Shown here: piece after piece, positions 41,513 through 54,500 of the stretch
Layout of the letters: each line of letters begins with the position of its first letter
Numbering within the stretch: position 1 is the first letter of the stretch
Assembly: GCF_036711975.1 (NCBI RefSeq)
Contig: NC_091975.1
Span: forward strand, 4,838,501-4,902,500
DNA length: 64,000 bases
DNA from: Onthophagus taurus
Lineage: Eukaryota > Arthropoda > Insecta > Coleoptera > Scarabaeidae
Direction of reading: 5' to 3'
Translations under genes and position numbers: made by a program
The notes under the pieces: generated by a model
What the model was told of the DNA's origin: nothing
Seen by the model: the letters and a program-made list of their open reading frames with translations, nothing else
Databases searched by the model: none

Positions 41513-43095
41513 TCATGATAGAAAGAATGATGGATGATGCATAATACTTCGTTGGACACCTAATTCTTTTCCAGGATGTGTTGCACATTAAAGTTAGTGC
41601 GATTTATTTTAATAAAATTACGTATGTTTTAGTTGAAATGTTTCGAGAAAACGAGTAATTTTTTTTGAAAGGTTGAGTTTTAAAACCAGAAATCCGTCAT
41701 CCTTAGGTTTTTTGTTTATTTACCTCCACTACTTCTTCTCTGCATTGCTATTCAAAGAGGGGATGTTGGGGTCTTGGTTGGCTAATAACGCATTTTAGTT
41801 GATGTGCGGGCATCGTGAGTTGATAAAGTAGTTGCGAAAATTAAAACTTATTACGCGAATTAAGTGATAGATAAAACTTATATTTGTGCTAAGTGTTGGG
41901 TTATGGTAGTGATGTTAGTGACATTAGTGATGTTGAGATCGCCGGATTGCTATTTTGTGGATGTTAAAAGGTATCGTATTAATTCATTTTTTGTCACAAT
42001 AAATTAATTTATTTTTTCTTTCCAGCTGAGCTACAATGTGAGAACCAAGGAAAGCAACATCCACTCGGTGAGTCGTTTCCAAATTTGTTTATTTCTTATT
42101 TTTACCAAAACAAATGTTGGTAATTCGCGATTTGAGCGCCGGTGTAATATTTCCATATATAAACCAATTCGAACCCTATTCATTGGATTTGTACTTGACA
42201 AAACGTTACGATTCAATACATTTTCTGCTTGAAAAATCATAACATTTTATTTTTCAAATTTATATTTCATGATAGAAAGAATGTAGGATGATGTATAAGA
42301 CTTCGTTTGACACCTGATTCTTTTCCAGGATGTGTTGCACATTAAAATTAGTGCGATTTATTTTAATAAAATTACGTATGTTTTAGTTGAAATGTTTCGA
42401 GAAAACCAGTAATTTTTTTTTGAAAGGTTGAGTTTTAAAACCAGAAAATCCGTCATCCTTAGGTTTTTTGTTTATTTACCTCCACTACTTCTTCTCTGCA
42501 TTGCTATTCAAAGAGGGTATGTTGGGGTGTTGGTTTGCTAATAACGCATTTTAGTTGATGTGCGGGCATCGTGAGTTGATAAAGTAGTTGCGAAAATTAA
42601 AACTTATTACGCGAATTAAGTGATAGATAAAACTTATATTTGTGCTAAGTGTTGGGTTATGATAGTGATGTTAGTGACATTAGTGACGTTGAGATCGCCG
42701 GATTGCTATTTTGTGGATGTTAAAAGGTATCGTATTAATTCATTTTTTGTCACAATAAATTAATTTATTTTTTCTTTCCAGCTGAGCTACAATGTGAGAA
42801 CCAAGGAAAGCAACATCCACTCGGTGAGTCGTTTCAAAATTTTTTTATTTCTTATTTTTACCAAAACAAATCTTGGTAATTCGCGGTTTGAGCGCCGGTG
42901 TAATATTTTCATATAAAAACCAATTCGAACCCTATTTATTGGATTTGTACTTGAAAAAACGTTACGATTCAATACATTTTTACATTGTCTGCTTGAAAAA
43001 TCATAATATTTGATTTCTTAAAATTTATATTTCATGCATATTAAAATTAGTGCGATTTATTTTAATAAAATGACGTACGTTTTAGTAGAAATGTT
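41513..43095 (+). repeat. Module copies C, D and partial E, inverted relative to A and B
   Basis: Copy C (41513-42268) and copy D (42269-43012) are head-to-tail with a ~756-bp period. A partial third copy (43034-43095) starts with ATATTAAAATTAGTGCGATT. They are the reverse complement of copies A and B, so the 39.6-43.1 kb block is a large imperfect inverted repeat. In both C and D the 42-nt exon-like block (42026-42067 in C) is kept with its acceptor TTTTTTCTTTCCAG and donor CTCG|GTGAGTCG. The antisense frames 42031-42240 and 42787-42972 are open in all copies. Confidence 0.82.
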
Positions 43096-45345
43096 TCAAA
43101 GTAAGTTTTTTAACTCTATCGTTTTTATAAATTCAAATTTCATTAAAAGACTTTAATTTACGTGGTTTCAATTCTAAATTGTTTCTTAATGTAAAGATGA
43201 TGCAATACAATTATAATTATCATCTATTTTGAACTATTTAGTAAATCGTTTGCTGAAGTGCTCATTAACACATTCTCTGTTGTATTGTGGGTATTGTTCA
43301 ATCTGTAAAATGTTATGTAGAACAGGTGGGAATCATGTTACCGTTGACACGCTGTATATAATTAAACAAGACATTTTGACACAGAACGCCGGTTAGCATG
43401 CTCACGCTTAATAGCAATCTCATCCGTGCTGCAAGTAATTTCGGTGAACCACGAAACGTTCCCTTACTCGGTTTCTATAAACATAGAAGACACGAAGCGA
43501 CCCTGGAGTTGGGGTGCTAGAAATTAGGTTTCATGCGAGTGGAAAGCAAGAGGAAGACGTCGTCGCTCTCCTGGATTTGTTATGTCTACCTATAAAGCGG
43601 AACAACAGGGCGTCGCGACGACGCCTCTTTAGATTGCGAGCGTCGCTCGTTGTTGATGTTTGGTATTCAAGAGCCGTGCTTTACCTATACCTCGTGCTTT
43701 CAATCGCTCTCCAGCGGATATCGAATTTATTACCTGGATAAGAAAGGGTAACCTGTCTTTTCCTGTGTATAAAAGGACGACAAGAAGATTGTAAACTATG
43801 AGTACTTAAATGCAAACGTTTTTGAACGTTTTCTTAAAAGGTGCAGAAAGAGATAGAGAAAGTTTCCGGGTCACCATCTGAACTGCCAAGTACATAAAGT
43901 GGCGTTAGCAATTTAATAAGCGATACGGTGTGCCCTGTAAGGTCACGTACTGCAAGATAAGGATACGTGCGCACCTTCGACATTTCCTCTAACAGGAGGA
44001 GCTTCCTTTCGTACACCCGAAGCAATAACGCTTACTTTATTAACGAACGTATGTCGATGAATGCTTCGAAAGGGATATTCGATAAATATCTGTCGGTCGG
44101 GAAATGCAGCACGGTTTCAAAAAGAGGGTAAACGTTTTCGTTCGATTTCTAATAATAACAGAAAATATTAAAACTCGGATTTTTTAATATGACTTTAATA
44201 AAGTGGAGCTCTTCACACACCATCTTCGTTTATATATTATAAAGTTATGTACGATATATAGCGATATAAAGTTATATATGAGTTTTATACGAAAATAAAA
44301 ATCAAGTTAAGATAGCGGCAGTTTAACGAATCTGGGTTACAGTAAAGGTTTTAGTATCGCGCGGAATTATGCCGTTGAAAAATATTAACGCCACCGCCGA
44401 TGTTGCGCGGGGTCGACGGCGGCAAATTGCACTTTTTCCATCGAGGTCAAAAGCCGACCCGAGTAAAAACAAAGCGTATTTCGATAGTACGTGTCATGAA
44501 CACGCCGACCACCGTATACGAGAGAGTATTATAAAAACTAATAAATGGGCGCGGTTTGTGAACATAAAAATTGTTTTATTTCGCTTTTATATTACATCAA
44601 AAATGGGGTACGAAAATACAATAAAATTCATTAAAATTGGCCTTATTTTAAGCTATAATAATGATATTTTTGTTGTTATAAATTTGAATTTAGAGCGTTG
44701 CTAAAGATCCTAATTAATCACCCTCTTTCTCTGTGGTGTCTAGTGCCAAAGCGTTCGATAATAGGCTATTTTTATAAGACCATTATCTATTTTCCATCGA
44801 ACGAAAAGTAGGGGTGGGTGCGGACACAAAGGCGTCTGTAGTTGTCTAGACAGAAGGGTGGGCTTTTCAGGAAATATAAAACATTAGCGATGGGTGTCAG
44901 GTCTTCATAAACGTCCGAAGTGGATGATTTATTATTCCGCGAGCTTTTTGGCAAAACAGAAAAGATAATGGATACTTTTATTATAGCGTCGGCGGCACGG
45001 CCATTATGAGCCCACAATGCCACGTATTACGATCAATCATCCCGGAATTTGCAAATAGACCGCAGCCCCTTTATCAGCAGTGCCTGATCGATCACGCGAA
45101 TCTAACAGAGAGAGAGACCGACAAAATCACCGAAAAATAGCGAAAAAAGACCCTCGTTTCGCGCACACGTCGTGTGATTGTCAAAGAGAAAAATTGAAAC
45201 CGTCAAAATTTCGAATTTTGATTGACAAGCTCTCCTCAAATACCCCATTAGCATTACCCTCCACAATCATCATCATCAAAATGTTCGAGTGGCAAATAAT
45301 TAGGCAAAAACAACTTGACAACAACGTGTTTTCTATCTAAAAAAA
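43096..45345. other. Intergenic stretch, nothing assigned
   Basis: No coding exon with motif support, no RNA gene and no element ends were recognised. The frames at 43514-43741 (+), 44369-44704 (+) and 43834-44025 (-) have no family signature. The end of the stretch should hold the promoter of the orphan gene at 45346. Confidence 0.5.
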
Positions 45346-46668
45346 ATGGAGTCATACAGCGGAAATTTCCAAAAATTCACAATGCGCTTGAGAAATATTT
45401 TAAATGACCAAATAACAAAATGTATTCAAATGAAGACAACCCACAATTTTAATGAGAACGGAGATAATTTAGCTGAAGAAACGTTTTTTACATCTAGGTC
45501 CAAAAACAGTAAAGAAAACCCAAAACGAAATAACGAAGAATCTAAGAAATATTTAAACATTAAAAAGTTATTTCCAAAATGTCAAAAGAAAACGTTAAGT
45601 ATTGATGAATCTTTACAAGAATTAAAACGTATCGAATTAGAGATTAAAATGATTGAAGAAGACATCGAAACTAATCATAAAGAATTAACACAAAACACTA
45701 AATTTATTTACGAAATTATTACATTAGATGAAACAAAACCAACCACCTCAAAAAATAAGCTAAAATTTACGAAGTGGCGAAGTAAAATAAAAACGCCTCA
45801 AAAAAATGAATTTGATGAAACATTCAACGAAAATAAAATTATAAAAGTTGACGTTTCAAGTAAAGAAATTAATATTTCCCCAACAAATTTTGAACCCAAC
45901 TCAGAAACCGATTATTTATCACCTTTTACGTCGATGGAAACAACCCCGGAAAATTCTTCGTTAGGAATCGACGATTTAACGATATCCGAGTGGATTTCTA
46001 ATTTGATTTGTAAAAGTAAATCATTTTTAATCCAAAAATTTAGAAGTAGGAGTAAATTTAGTGTGGATTCATCAGATGATGATATTGAAATTGATAATTT
46101 ATCATGTCATTCTCATTTAAATGTTAATACAGAAAAGGATGATTTTGATTTCAACTTTTTATTACCTACATTTTCAAATAAAACGAATGAAAAAAAGAGA
46201 TGGACGAGTTTATTATATTCAAAATTATTTAAGTCGCAAAATAAGGATAACACCGAAGTTGAAATGAAAGTTTTAAATTCCCCAAAACCGATTAAATCCG
46301 AAGATGATTTTGTAAAAAAATTAGAAGAAACAACGGATAAATTAAGATCGTTATCGCTTAAGGAAGAAAATTCGATAAAAACACAAACGAATGGATTTAA
46401 AAAGTTATTTCCAGAAGAATCTTTACAAAACATTAATTTTTGGGAAGATGAATCCATTCCTGAAGAAGTAAAAATGGCTAAAAAAGATGATGGAGGTACA
46501 GAAAAACATAAAGATTTTTGCGAACTTTTTGATATAATACAAAACATAAAGGAGTCTTTTAACGAGCGACGTGAAATCCTTTCTTTTCATGATACGAAAT
46601 CGGATCACTTGATAAAACCTTTGAAAGTACTCAAAGAGTACAGAAGAAAAAGCGATGAAAAATTCTGA
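45346..46668 (+). CDS. Single-exon orphan protein, 440 aa, Lys/Glu/Asn/Ser-rich
   Basis: An uninterrupted 440-codon frame in AT-rich DNA, beginning AAAAAAATGG (good insect start context) and followed by AATAAA 76 bases after the stop. I recognise no family. It is highly charged with no signal peptide or membrane segment, so probably intracellular. A coiled coil is likely at about 84-115 (SIDESLQELKRIELEIKMIE onward), with a shorter helical stretch at 322-342 (KKLEETTDKLRSLSLKEE). The motif KKLFP occurs twice (73-77, 352-356), each followed within about 20 residues by an E-S-L-Q run, and a related SKLFK lies at 292-296, hinting at diverged internal repeats. Acidic/serine patches (DSSDDDIEID, 241-250) look disordered and phosphorylatable. 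Only a few cysteines. Length alone makes chance unlikely. Lineage-restricted and fast evolving is my inference. Confidence 0.8.
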   Translation: MESYSGNFQKFTMRLRNILNDQITKCIQMKTTHNFNENGDNLAEETFFTSRSKNSKENPKRNNEESKKYLNIKKLFPKCQKKTLSIDESLQELKRIELEIKMIEEDIETNHKELTQNTKFIYEIITLDETKPTTSKNKLKFTKWRSKIKTPQKNEFDETFNENKIIKVDVSSKEINISPTNFEPNSETDYLSPFTSMETTPENSSLGIDDLTISEWISNLICKSKSFLIQKFRSRSKFSVDSSDDDIEIDNLSCHSHLNVNTEKDDFDFNFLLPTFSNKTNEKKRWTSLLYSKLFKSQNKDNTEVEMKVLNSPKPIKSEDDFVKKLEETTDKLRSLSLKEENSIKTQTNGFKKLFPEESLQNINFWEDESIPEEVKMAKKDDGGTEKHKDFCELFDIIQNIKESFNERREILSFHDTKSDHLIKPLKVLKEYRRKSDEKF

Positions 46669-46743
46669 TTATTTTAAGGCAATTTTAATTATTTTAAAGA
46701 ATTTGCATAAAAGTTTCTCTGTAATTATTGTAATTAATGAAAA

Positions 46744-46749
46744 ATAAAT
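46744..46749 (+). terminator. Candidate poly(A) signal of the orphan gene
   Basis: AATAAA 76 bases downstream of the stop codon; a second near-match (TAATAAAG) follows at about 46779. Confidence 0.6.
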
Positions 46750-49700
46750 GTTGATTCAATAATCTCCTAAAGTAAAATCTAATAAAGTATTAAAGAGAAA
46801 TACGAGACAGTAACTCGGAAAGCAAACTACGCAAAGACTTTAATGTATATTTATGGTTTTGCAAAGCTTACTCTCGGATTTATGGCCATATGGACTACCG
46901 GATTCGCGGTAGCACTTTAATCCATCTGAGTCGTTTGCAAAAGTTTCCACCTAAAATTCGGCTAATCAAAAAAAAAGCGATCTTTTCAAAGAAGCGAAAG
47001 AAGGCGGGAGGAGAATATAAAATATAAAACTATAAACATCGCATCGACCAGAAGATCGTATATTTTCTTTATTGTTTGCTGGTCCGGCGGGGTGCCGACC
47101 ACACATAAAACCGTAACGTATTGATATTGTTATAGATATTACTTTTCTATACTTGGCTCCGTTGCTTGTAAATTCGGATCTCAAAACAAGGACATTCTCA
47201 CATCCTTCCTCGACTTTAAAAAACCAATAACTTATTTTCACATAAAAAAATTTCTTGGAAATGATGTATTAGATTTTTTACAATATAATTTTTAATTTAA
47301 GGTGAATTCTGGTAAACAGATATCCTGTTTTTCAGTTTTCCAAGTTTTTCTTTGATTTCTTCTATCTGGATAATAATTCCTGTGCTAACAGGTTCATTAA
47401 CATCTGTTTTGGACGATTATAGTTTGAAATATTTTCTCTACTGTTTCTTTGACACCACATTTTTCTGTGTATGTTGAGAGACTCTTTTTGTTCCTTACAC
47501 GAGTATATTCAGCAGTATATATATTCGATTGTAGCACCTCGGCCGAACACAACCTTGATTAATATCAGTTGAAACAGATCATAATTTCACACCTTTGATA
47601 TTGAAATGATTACATTCCGACGTACTTCCAACCAAAATGTAAACCATGATGAGAAAAAATTTATTGTTGGTAGACGTATTTTAAAAGAAAAATCGAAATC
47701 ATCCTTTACACCGTGAAAATTAAAAATCTTTTAGTGTTCGTTAAAAATACAGGGTTAGGGGTTGGGTTAAAGTAATAAGTCAATGGGAATTTTAATTTAC
47801 GTGTACCATCAAGAAAATCAATCTCATAAACTATCCTATCCAGGCTTCTGGTGTTATGAAAACGGATGAAGTGGTCGTTTTTCGGATTAACACGATGGCC
47901 CGAAGGGATTATGCGGATTCATGTTTATTCATGACGTAATCAACGCTATCGGTACGATCGATAGAATTAAAATTAATCTTGTTTATCGTAGAAAATATTG
48001 CTTCGTAGTTTCCCGAGGGGTGGTTATTATTCTTAGTATCAATTCAATTTTCCGGAGGTTTAGGAGAAATGGGAAAAGTCACCAGCGGTATACAGAGATA
48101 TAAGTCGGTGGGTACGTGAGAGAGTTGCGTCCGGATGGAATATCGTTCGAAACGAGAGTCAGAGGCGTCCGTCTTATCGGGGTATAGATAAAATATACCC
48201 CGCAGAGTCGGTAAAATATCGACGGCGGATTTTAAATAGCGATAAAAAATGGCAACTGCTGCGCAAATGGACGTCGTCGGGATATGTGTTTATAAATTAC
48301 TCCTTTCCTATTCCCGATTTTTCTTGTACTGGTCGAGGAACAACGACTTCCGGTATGTGTGGACGTCGTCGCAAAACTTTATTTACCGCATCCTCGAGAT
48401 GTCCCTCATTTTTCAGCACCACTTTTTGTGATTTCGAAATCGCCGCGTTGGAAACGAGCAACAATGATATACAAGCGTGTAATTTAAAGTTTTCTCGGCG
48501 AGAATTCCTGCCGGTTGGTGGTAAGGTTCTTATTTTCACAGTGGCCCGTATTGACATGATCGTGCCAGTTCGAGTGGAAGGCAACCGTCCTCGGTTGTGT
48601 GTTGCCCGATATATACGTCTCCAACGACAAAGTTTGCCAATCATTGATATCATATTGGGCGTCGAAACTTTTATTACTCCGCCCGACAATAACGCGACCT
48701 CCCAGATCCAAAATAAATGCTGGAATTCGATTGGAAAGAGTATTTCCGGAAAATAGCAGCGATTCCAAACGGTGTTTGTTCCCTCATCCGTTTTTTTTGT
48801 TTCTGCTTTTTATTATTCCAGCACAACCGCTACCAGAAAGTTCATATATGTATCTATATATAAGCAGTACTACTTAAATAATACATTTAAAAGAGAAAAA
48901 TTTTTTATTTTATGATCAAAAGAAAAAATATAACATAAAAAATTAATCTACTGGATGCGTATGTTTGGGACAGAGACAAAGAAAAACTAGCTCACTAGAA
49001 AAAAGAAAATAATGAGAGAAATGAGCGGAAAATTTCCATCGGGACATTTCCCTAAACGCAGGACACAAATACATCATCACAGAACTAAATAACGAGATAC
49101 TTCGCAGAACTTTGTAAAATGTCGGAGAGTACGAGGGAAAAAGATTTCCTTTGTTTCCATCATCTATCCTGTCCTCTCTTCCAGTGTATATACATGTAGA
49201 AACGGCCGGACTACAAAGGACGAGTTAAACGAAAAAAATAATAAAAAGAAAGAAAGGGACCTTTGTTATGTACGTTTTCGACAATGTCGAAATTATGGTT
49301 AATTGAAGGAATGGGGAAAAAATGCGCATACCTTTATTGTTTGTGGAAAGGTCGAGGACCTTAAGTCAACCCTTTTCAATTTCTAAACGAACCTCCGTAA
49401 GCCATTTGTTACCGAAAAAACCAAGTTGGAAAAACAAGTGACGGAAAAATCTATTCGCTTTTTCGTGCTAAATTGATTTTCCCTTACCGTTTTGTCCAAA
49501 CAAAACTTCTTTACGTATATCATTTTTGTCCCTCGACCTTTATATGAAAGAAAGAATAATTTGAGAATAGCACCGGAAAAAGGCAATTGTCCAACCCCCC
49601 CATAACTGAGAAGAAAAATGATCTCTCCGACCTTCGCTAAAGAAAAAGCTTTATTATTTCCTAATTAGATTATTTTCTTATATAACTCCATTAATCATTG

Positions 49701-50095
49701 CGGCTAATAATGATTAATGCGGTTGGTTTTTATGTTGCTCTTAAAACTCCCGAAATTGACCCTATTCGAAACATTTTCGAGAGCGAATACGAGATCACTT
49801 AGACGATAGGCCACAAAGGAAATTATTTAATTTCCTGGATTTAATGGAAATATTGGTTGTAATCTTAAGGTTTAGCATTTAATCGTTATGTCTTAGTACT
49901 AATTTTGTATTGACATTCGATTGAATATACCAGAAATGATTGCAAATTTATTTTTTTGACATAGTTGTCATATTTCAACAAATTAATTGATAGATAACAG
50001 CAAAGATGGCCAATGTAGTTACGGAAAAATAAAAGCTTCGAACAAGAAACAAAAGTCATTTAATACTTTTAAAACCACTCTCGAAACTTGTTACA
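46750..50095. other. Intergenic stretch with one ambiguous open patch
   Basis: No confirmed gene. Between 48249 and 48877 the DNA is GC-richer and several frames on both strands are open at once: 156 codons on +, 130 and 94 on -. The minus frame 48768-48484 reads most like protein (IPAFILDLGGRVIVGRSNKS, then WQTLSLETYISG), vaguely recalling a laminin-G strand pattern. No convincing splice sites flank it, so I leave it uncalled. Confidence 0.45.
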
Positions 50096-51484
<1,389 letters not shown>

Positions 51485-51498
51485 CTTTTTTAGTTAAT

Positions 51499-51504
51499 AA
51501 TAAA
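51499..51504 (+). terminator. Candidate poly(A) signal of the beta-tubulin gene
   Basis: AATAAA 15 bases after the stop codon, within TTAATAATAAAATAAG. A very short 3' UTR would result. Confidence 0.6.
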
Positions 51505-54500
51505 ATAAGTTTTATTTATAAGTTATTACCGCTAAGTTTTCGTTGTATTATATAATTATTATTATAACTGTTATAATATGTGTTAACAACGTTTAATGGA
51601 CACAGTGACACATGTTCTTCTCTGCGGCGAAGAAGCCGCGCGACATTTAGAGAGGATGTTCAAAGCGGGTCCTGAAGGACATCCTACTACATCTATGGCT
51701 CGTAATCAGGGGCTTTGTCATAGGAGAGTAACGTCGGATCAAAGGTCATTGTAACGTAACCGCAGCAAGCCATATACGCTCTCCTCCGCCCCATTCATTG
51801 ACGAGAGGGATTCCCTCCACGTACACACATCCGAGGAGAGTTTGATCTCGAGGGGCTTCTTCTTGTTTCCACTCTTGACATGGATCGCGATGTGTTACCT
51901 CCCAGTTGATGTATTGCAAACTAAACTACAGAATTAACGTTCAAATTAACAAATTCTTAATTATAATTATTTAATAGTGATTATAAAATTTCGTATTAAT
52001 GTTCAATGATAAAAGAGGGAAAAAATAGAACGAAGAAGAAGATGACTCAGCAATAATTAACAGGCTCTCTATGTGCATAATACAAATTTAATTCTCTCTT
52101 TAACTATTTGCCCTAATTAAATTTGCCCGGGGCAAAATTATTTCCCGGAAACGCAAACACTAATTCCTTTTTGTAATTTAAACGCTTCGCTTCGTCGCCG
52201 TCTCGCTGACGCACCTCCCGCGTCGTTTCGAAGGAACTCTCAGGCCTCCTCCTCCTCCTTCACCCTCCCTTCGCCCAACTCCGAAGATTAAGACGAAACT
52301 AGGTTTTGTTTTAGGCGGAAATCTTATTAAATCCGTGATTCTCATCTAATACCGTTTTCAATAAACTTAATTGCTCACTTTTTTTAGTTGGCCAATTTTA
52401 ATTATTTTCGATGGACTCTAAAATTGACAATGTGCTGGATGAAAAAAACGTGTGGCATTTCAACGAAACGTGACTGGAAAGCCGTAAATAAATAGGGTTG
52501 TCGGTGGTATGGAGAGCACGATAGAATAGGACACGCTAGATCAATGGACAGATAATAAAGCGTCCCATTAGGTCGCTAGTGGGATAATTTATGCTCACCG
52601 GATGGGATAGGTTATGTAAATTGAAGAGGTTTTTATTAAAGCACGCAATGCGATGACTCGTTAGTTTCTGTATTGTGAATTGTGTGGTTCATATTTCATA
52701 TCGATATCAATAGATTTGTTCTGGACCTAATTAAATGTATTGCAAGATTCTATCATTTTCCTATCTTTATCAACATTAATTTGTCCGATAACTAATATGG
52801 ACACTGTATGGAATATTTGAATCTATTTTTATAAAATAAATAAGTTATTTTTACGGATTTTTGTGTTAACACCCAATGTAACGCAACGAACTGAGTAAAA
52901 CAACTGATTTATTTACGTTTCTCTCTTCCCTTGTCGTCTACAATCCCTGTTCAATTTACGTATGAAAATGGAATTTGAATAATTTATTTTCGTCAGTATA
53001 TTGACTGTTTCAACGTCCCAGAAAAATATACGAGAATAAATGTCAAATAGTATGTTTGTATAGTGACTATGTTAATCAATTCTTTGCTTAAATAATTGTG
53101 TTTGGACATTACAGTCGAGGTGTATGTCTTGGAGAACCAAAGGGTGGTGGGTTCGGATATTGCGCTTGTAACGCGGTCGAAGGTCAAAGGGGCAAGAGAT
53201 CCCGCACCCATTCATTAGAGAGGCCGCAGAACAGGACACTAGACGCACTAAATTACATTAAACCTACAAATTGTTTCATCGGCAACGGTATTTCTCGGGG
53301 TGGGTAACGATGTTATGGCCAAGCGCAGCCCGCCGCGGTACCCCTGAGAATACACACCAAATGGATTACCGTTGTCACCCCCCCAATTCAAAGGGGCCAC
53401 CTGTATCCGGACACCACGTTAATTTACGTCGTCGTCGAGAGCTTTTCCTTTTAATTAATTTCAAACAGAATAAATAAAACCTAAAACCAATAAAGTACTA
53501 TTTACACAAAAGTAAGGGGAAAGTAATGTTTTTGTCGATATGATGCATATTGAGACCTACACATATTACCCAGTTCTTGATAACTTACCACCAGAAGTTG
53601 ATCCTTTCATATTCCACCTGTAAATTCGGTGAACTGTAAATTCGTATTGGAGGCGACTGCTTTCGGTTTTAATTAAATTCATTTGAACATCCGGGCCGAG
53701 GAAAGTGGACGCCGGGTTCATAACCACAGAGTTATTCGGACCTCAGTGTCAAACATTCGTAGGGCGCTGGGAATTACGTGCCTTTTCATTCCTATACCGT
53801 GATGACGTGGATCCTTTTCAAGTTTTCGAAAGCCTAACTCTCGCAACTCTGTGTGCAAGGAAGGTCGAATTTATACGAATCGATCCTGAGGGTTCCCGGG
53901 ATATGGACCTTCCACTTTGATTGATTCCCGTTGGTCGGACAAATTTTCGAGGGTCCTAGAAGGTGACCACATCTCACTACAAAAATGTTTTAAATTACTT
54001 TTAAAGTAAATTTTAAAGTGGAAAAACTTTTAAAAAAGCGATTGGCATAAAACCGGAATTAAAATCGTCTTCACTTCCGTAACGTTCATAGCATCTCTAA
54101 GTTAGGTTTCGTGTAACCTTCTGAATCTTTTGTACGCCGACTTTATTGTATGAGGAAAAAGCCAAGTTCGTTATCTGGGAAGCCAGCATCAGGATTTCGT
54201 GAACTGTTTTTAGGAGGGGCAAAGAGCCAGAAAGAGAAAATAAACCGAGAAAACAAACAGATGATGCCAAATAAACCAAAAAGTATTTAAAAGCATTCCG
54301 AGATTAAACAATTAAGATAAAGCAGGGTCGAAATCCTTTCGTCGAACTTTTCCTCGTACTATGATTCGAATAAGCCGAAAAGTACGAGTTATTTTATAGT
54401 CGCCAAAACGTGAAATCGGAAGGAGCATATGGGGTCTCTGCTATTTATCACTTGCACGTGTCGAAACGTCAAAGTTCTCTTTGAGTTTGCGAATTTCTTT

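Noticed and set aside
46113-46547. 144-codon minus-strand ORF
   Set aside because: It is the shadow of the 440-aa orphan gene: complement of Glu/Lys-rich codons giving Ser/Phe-rich sequence.
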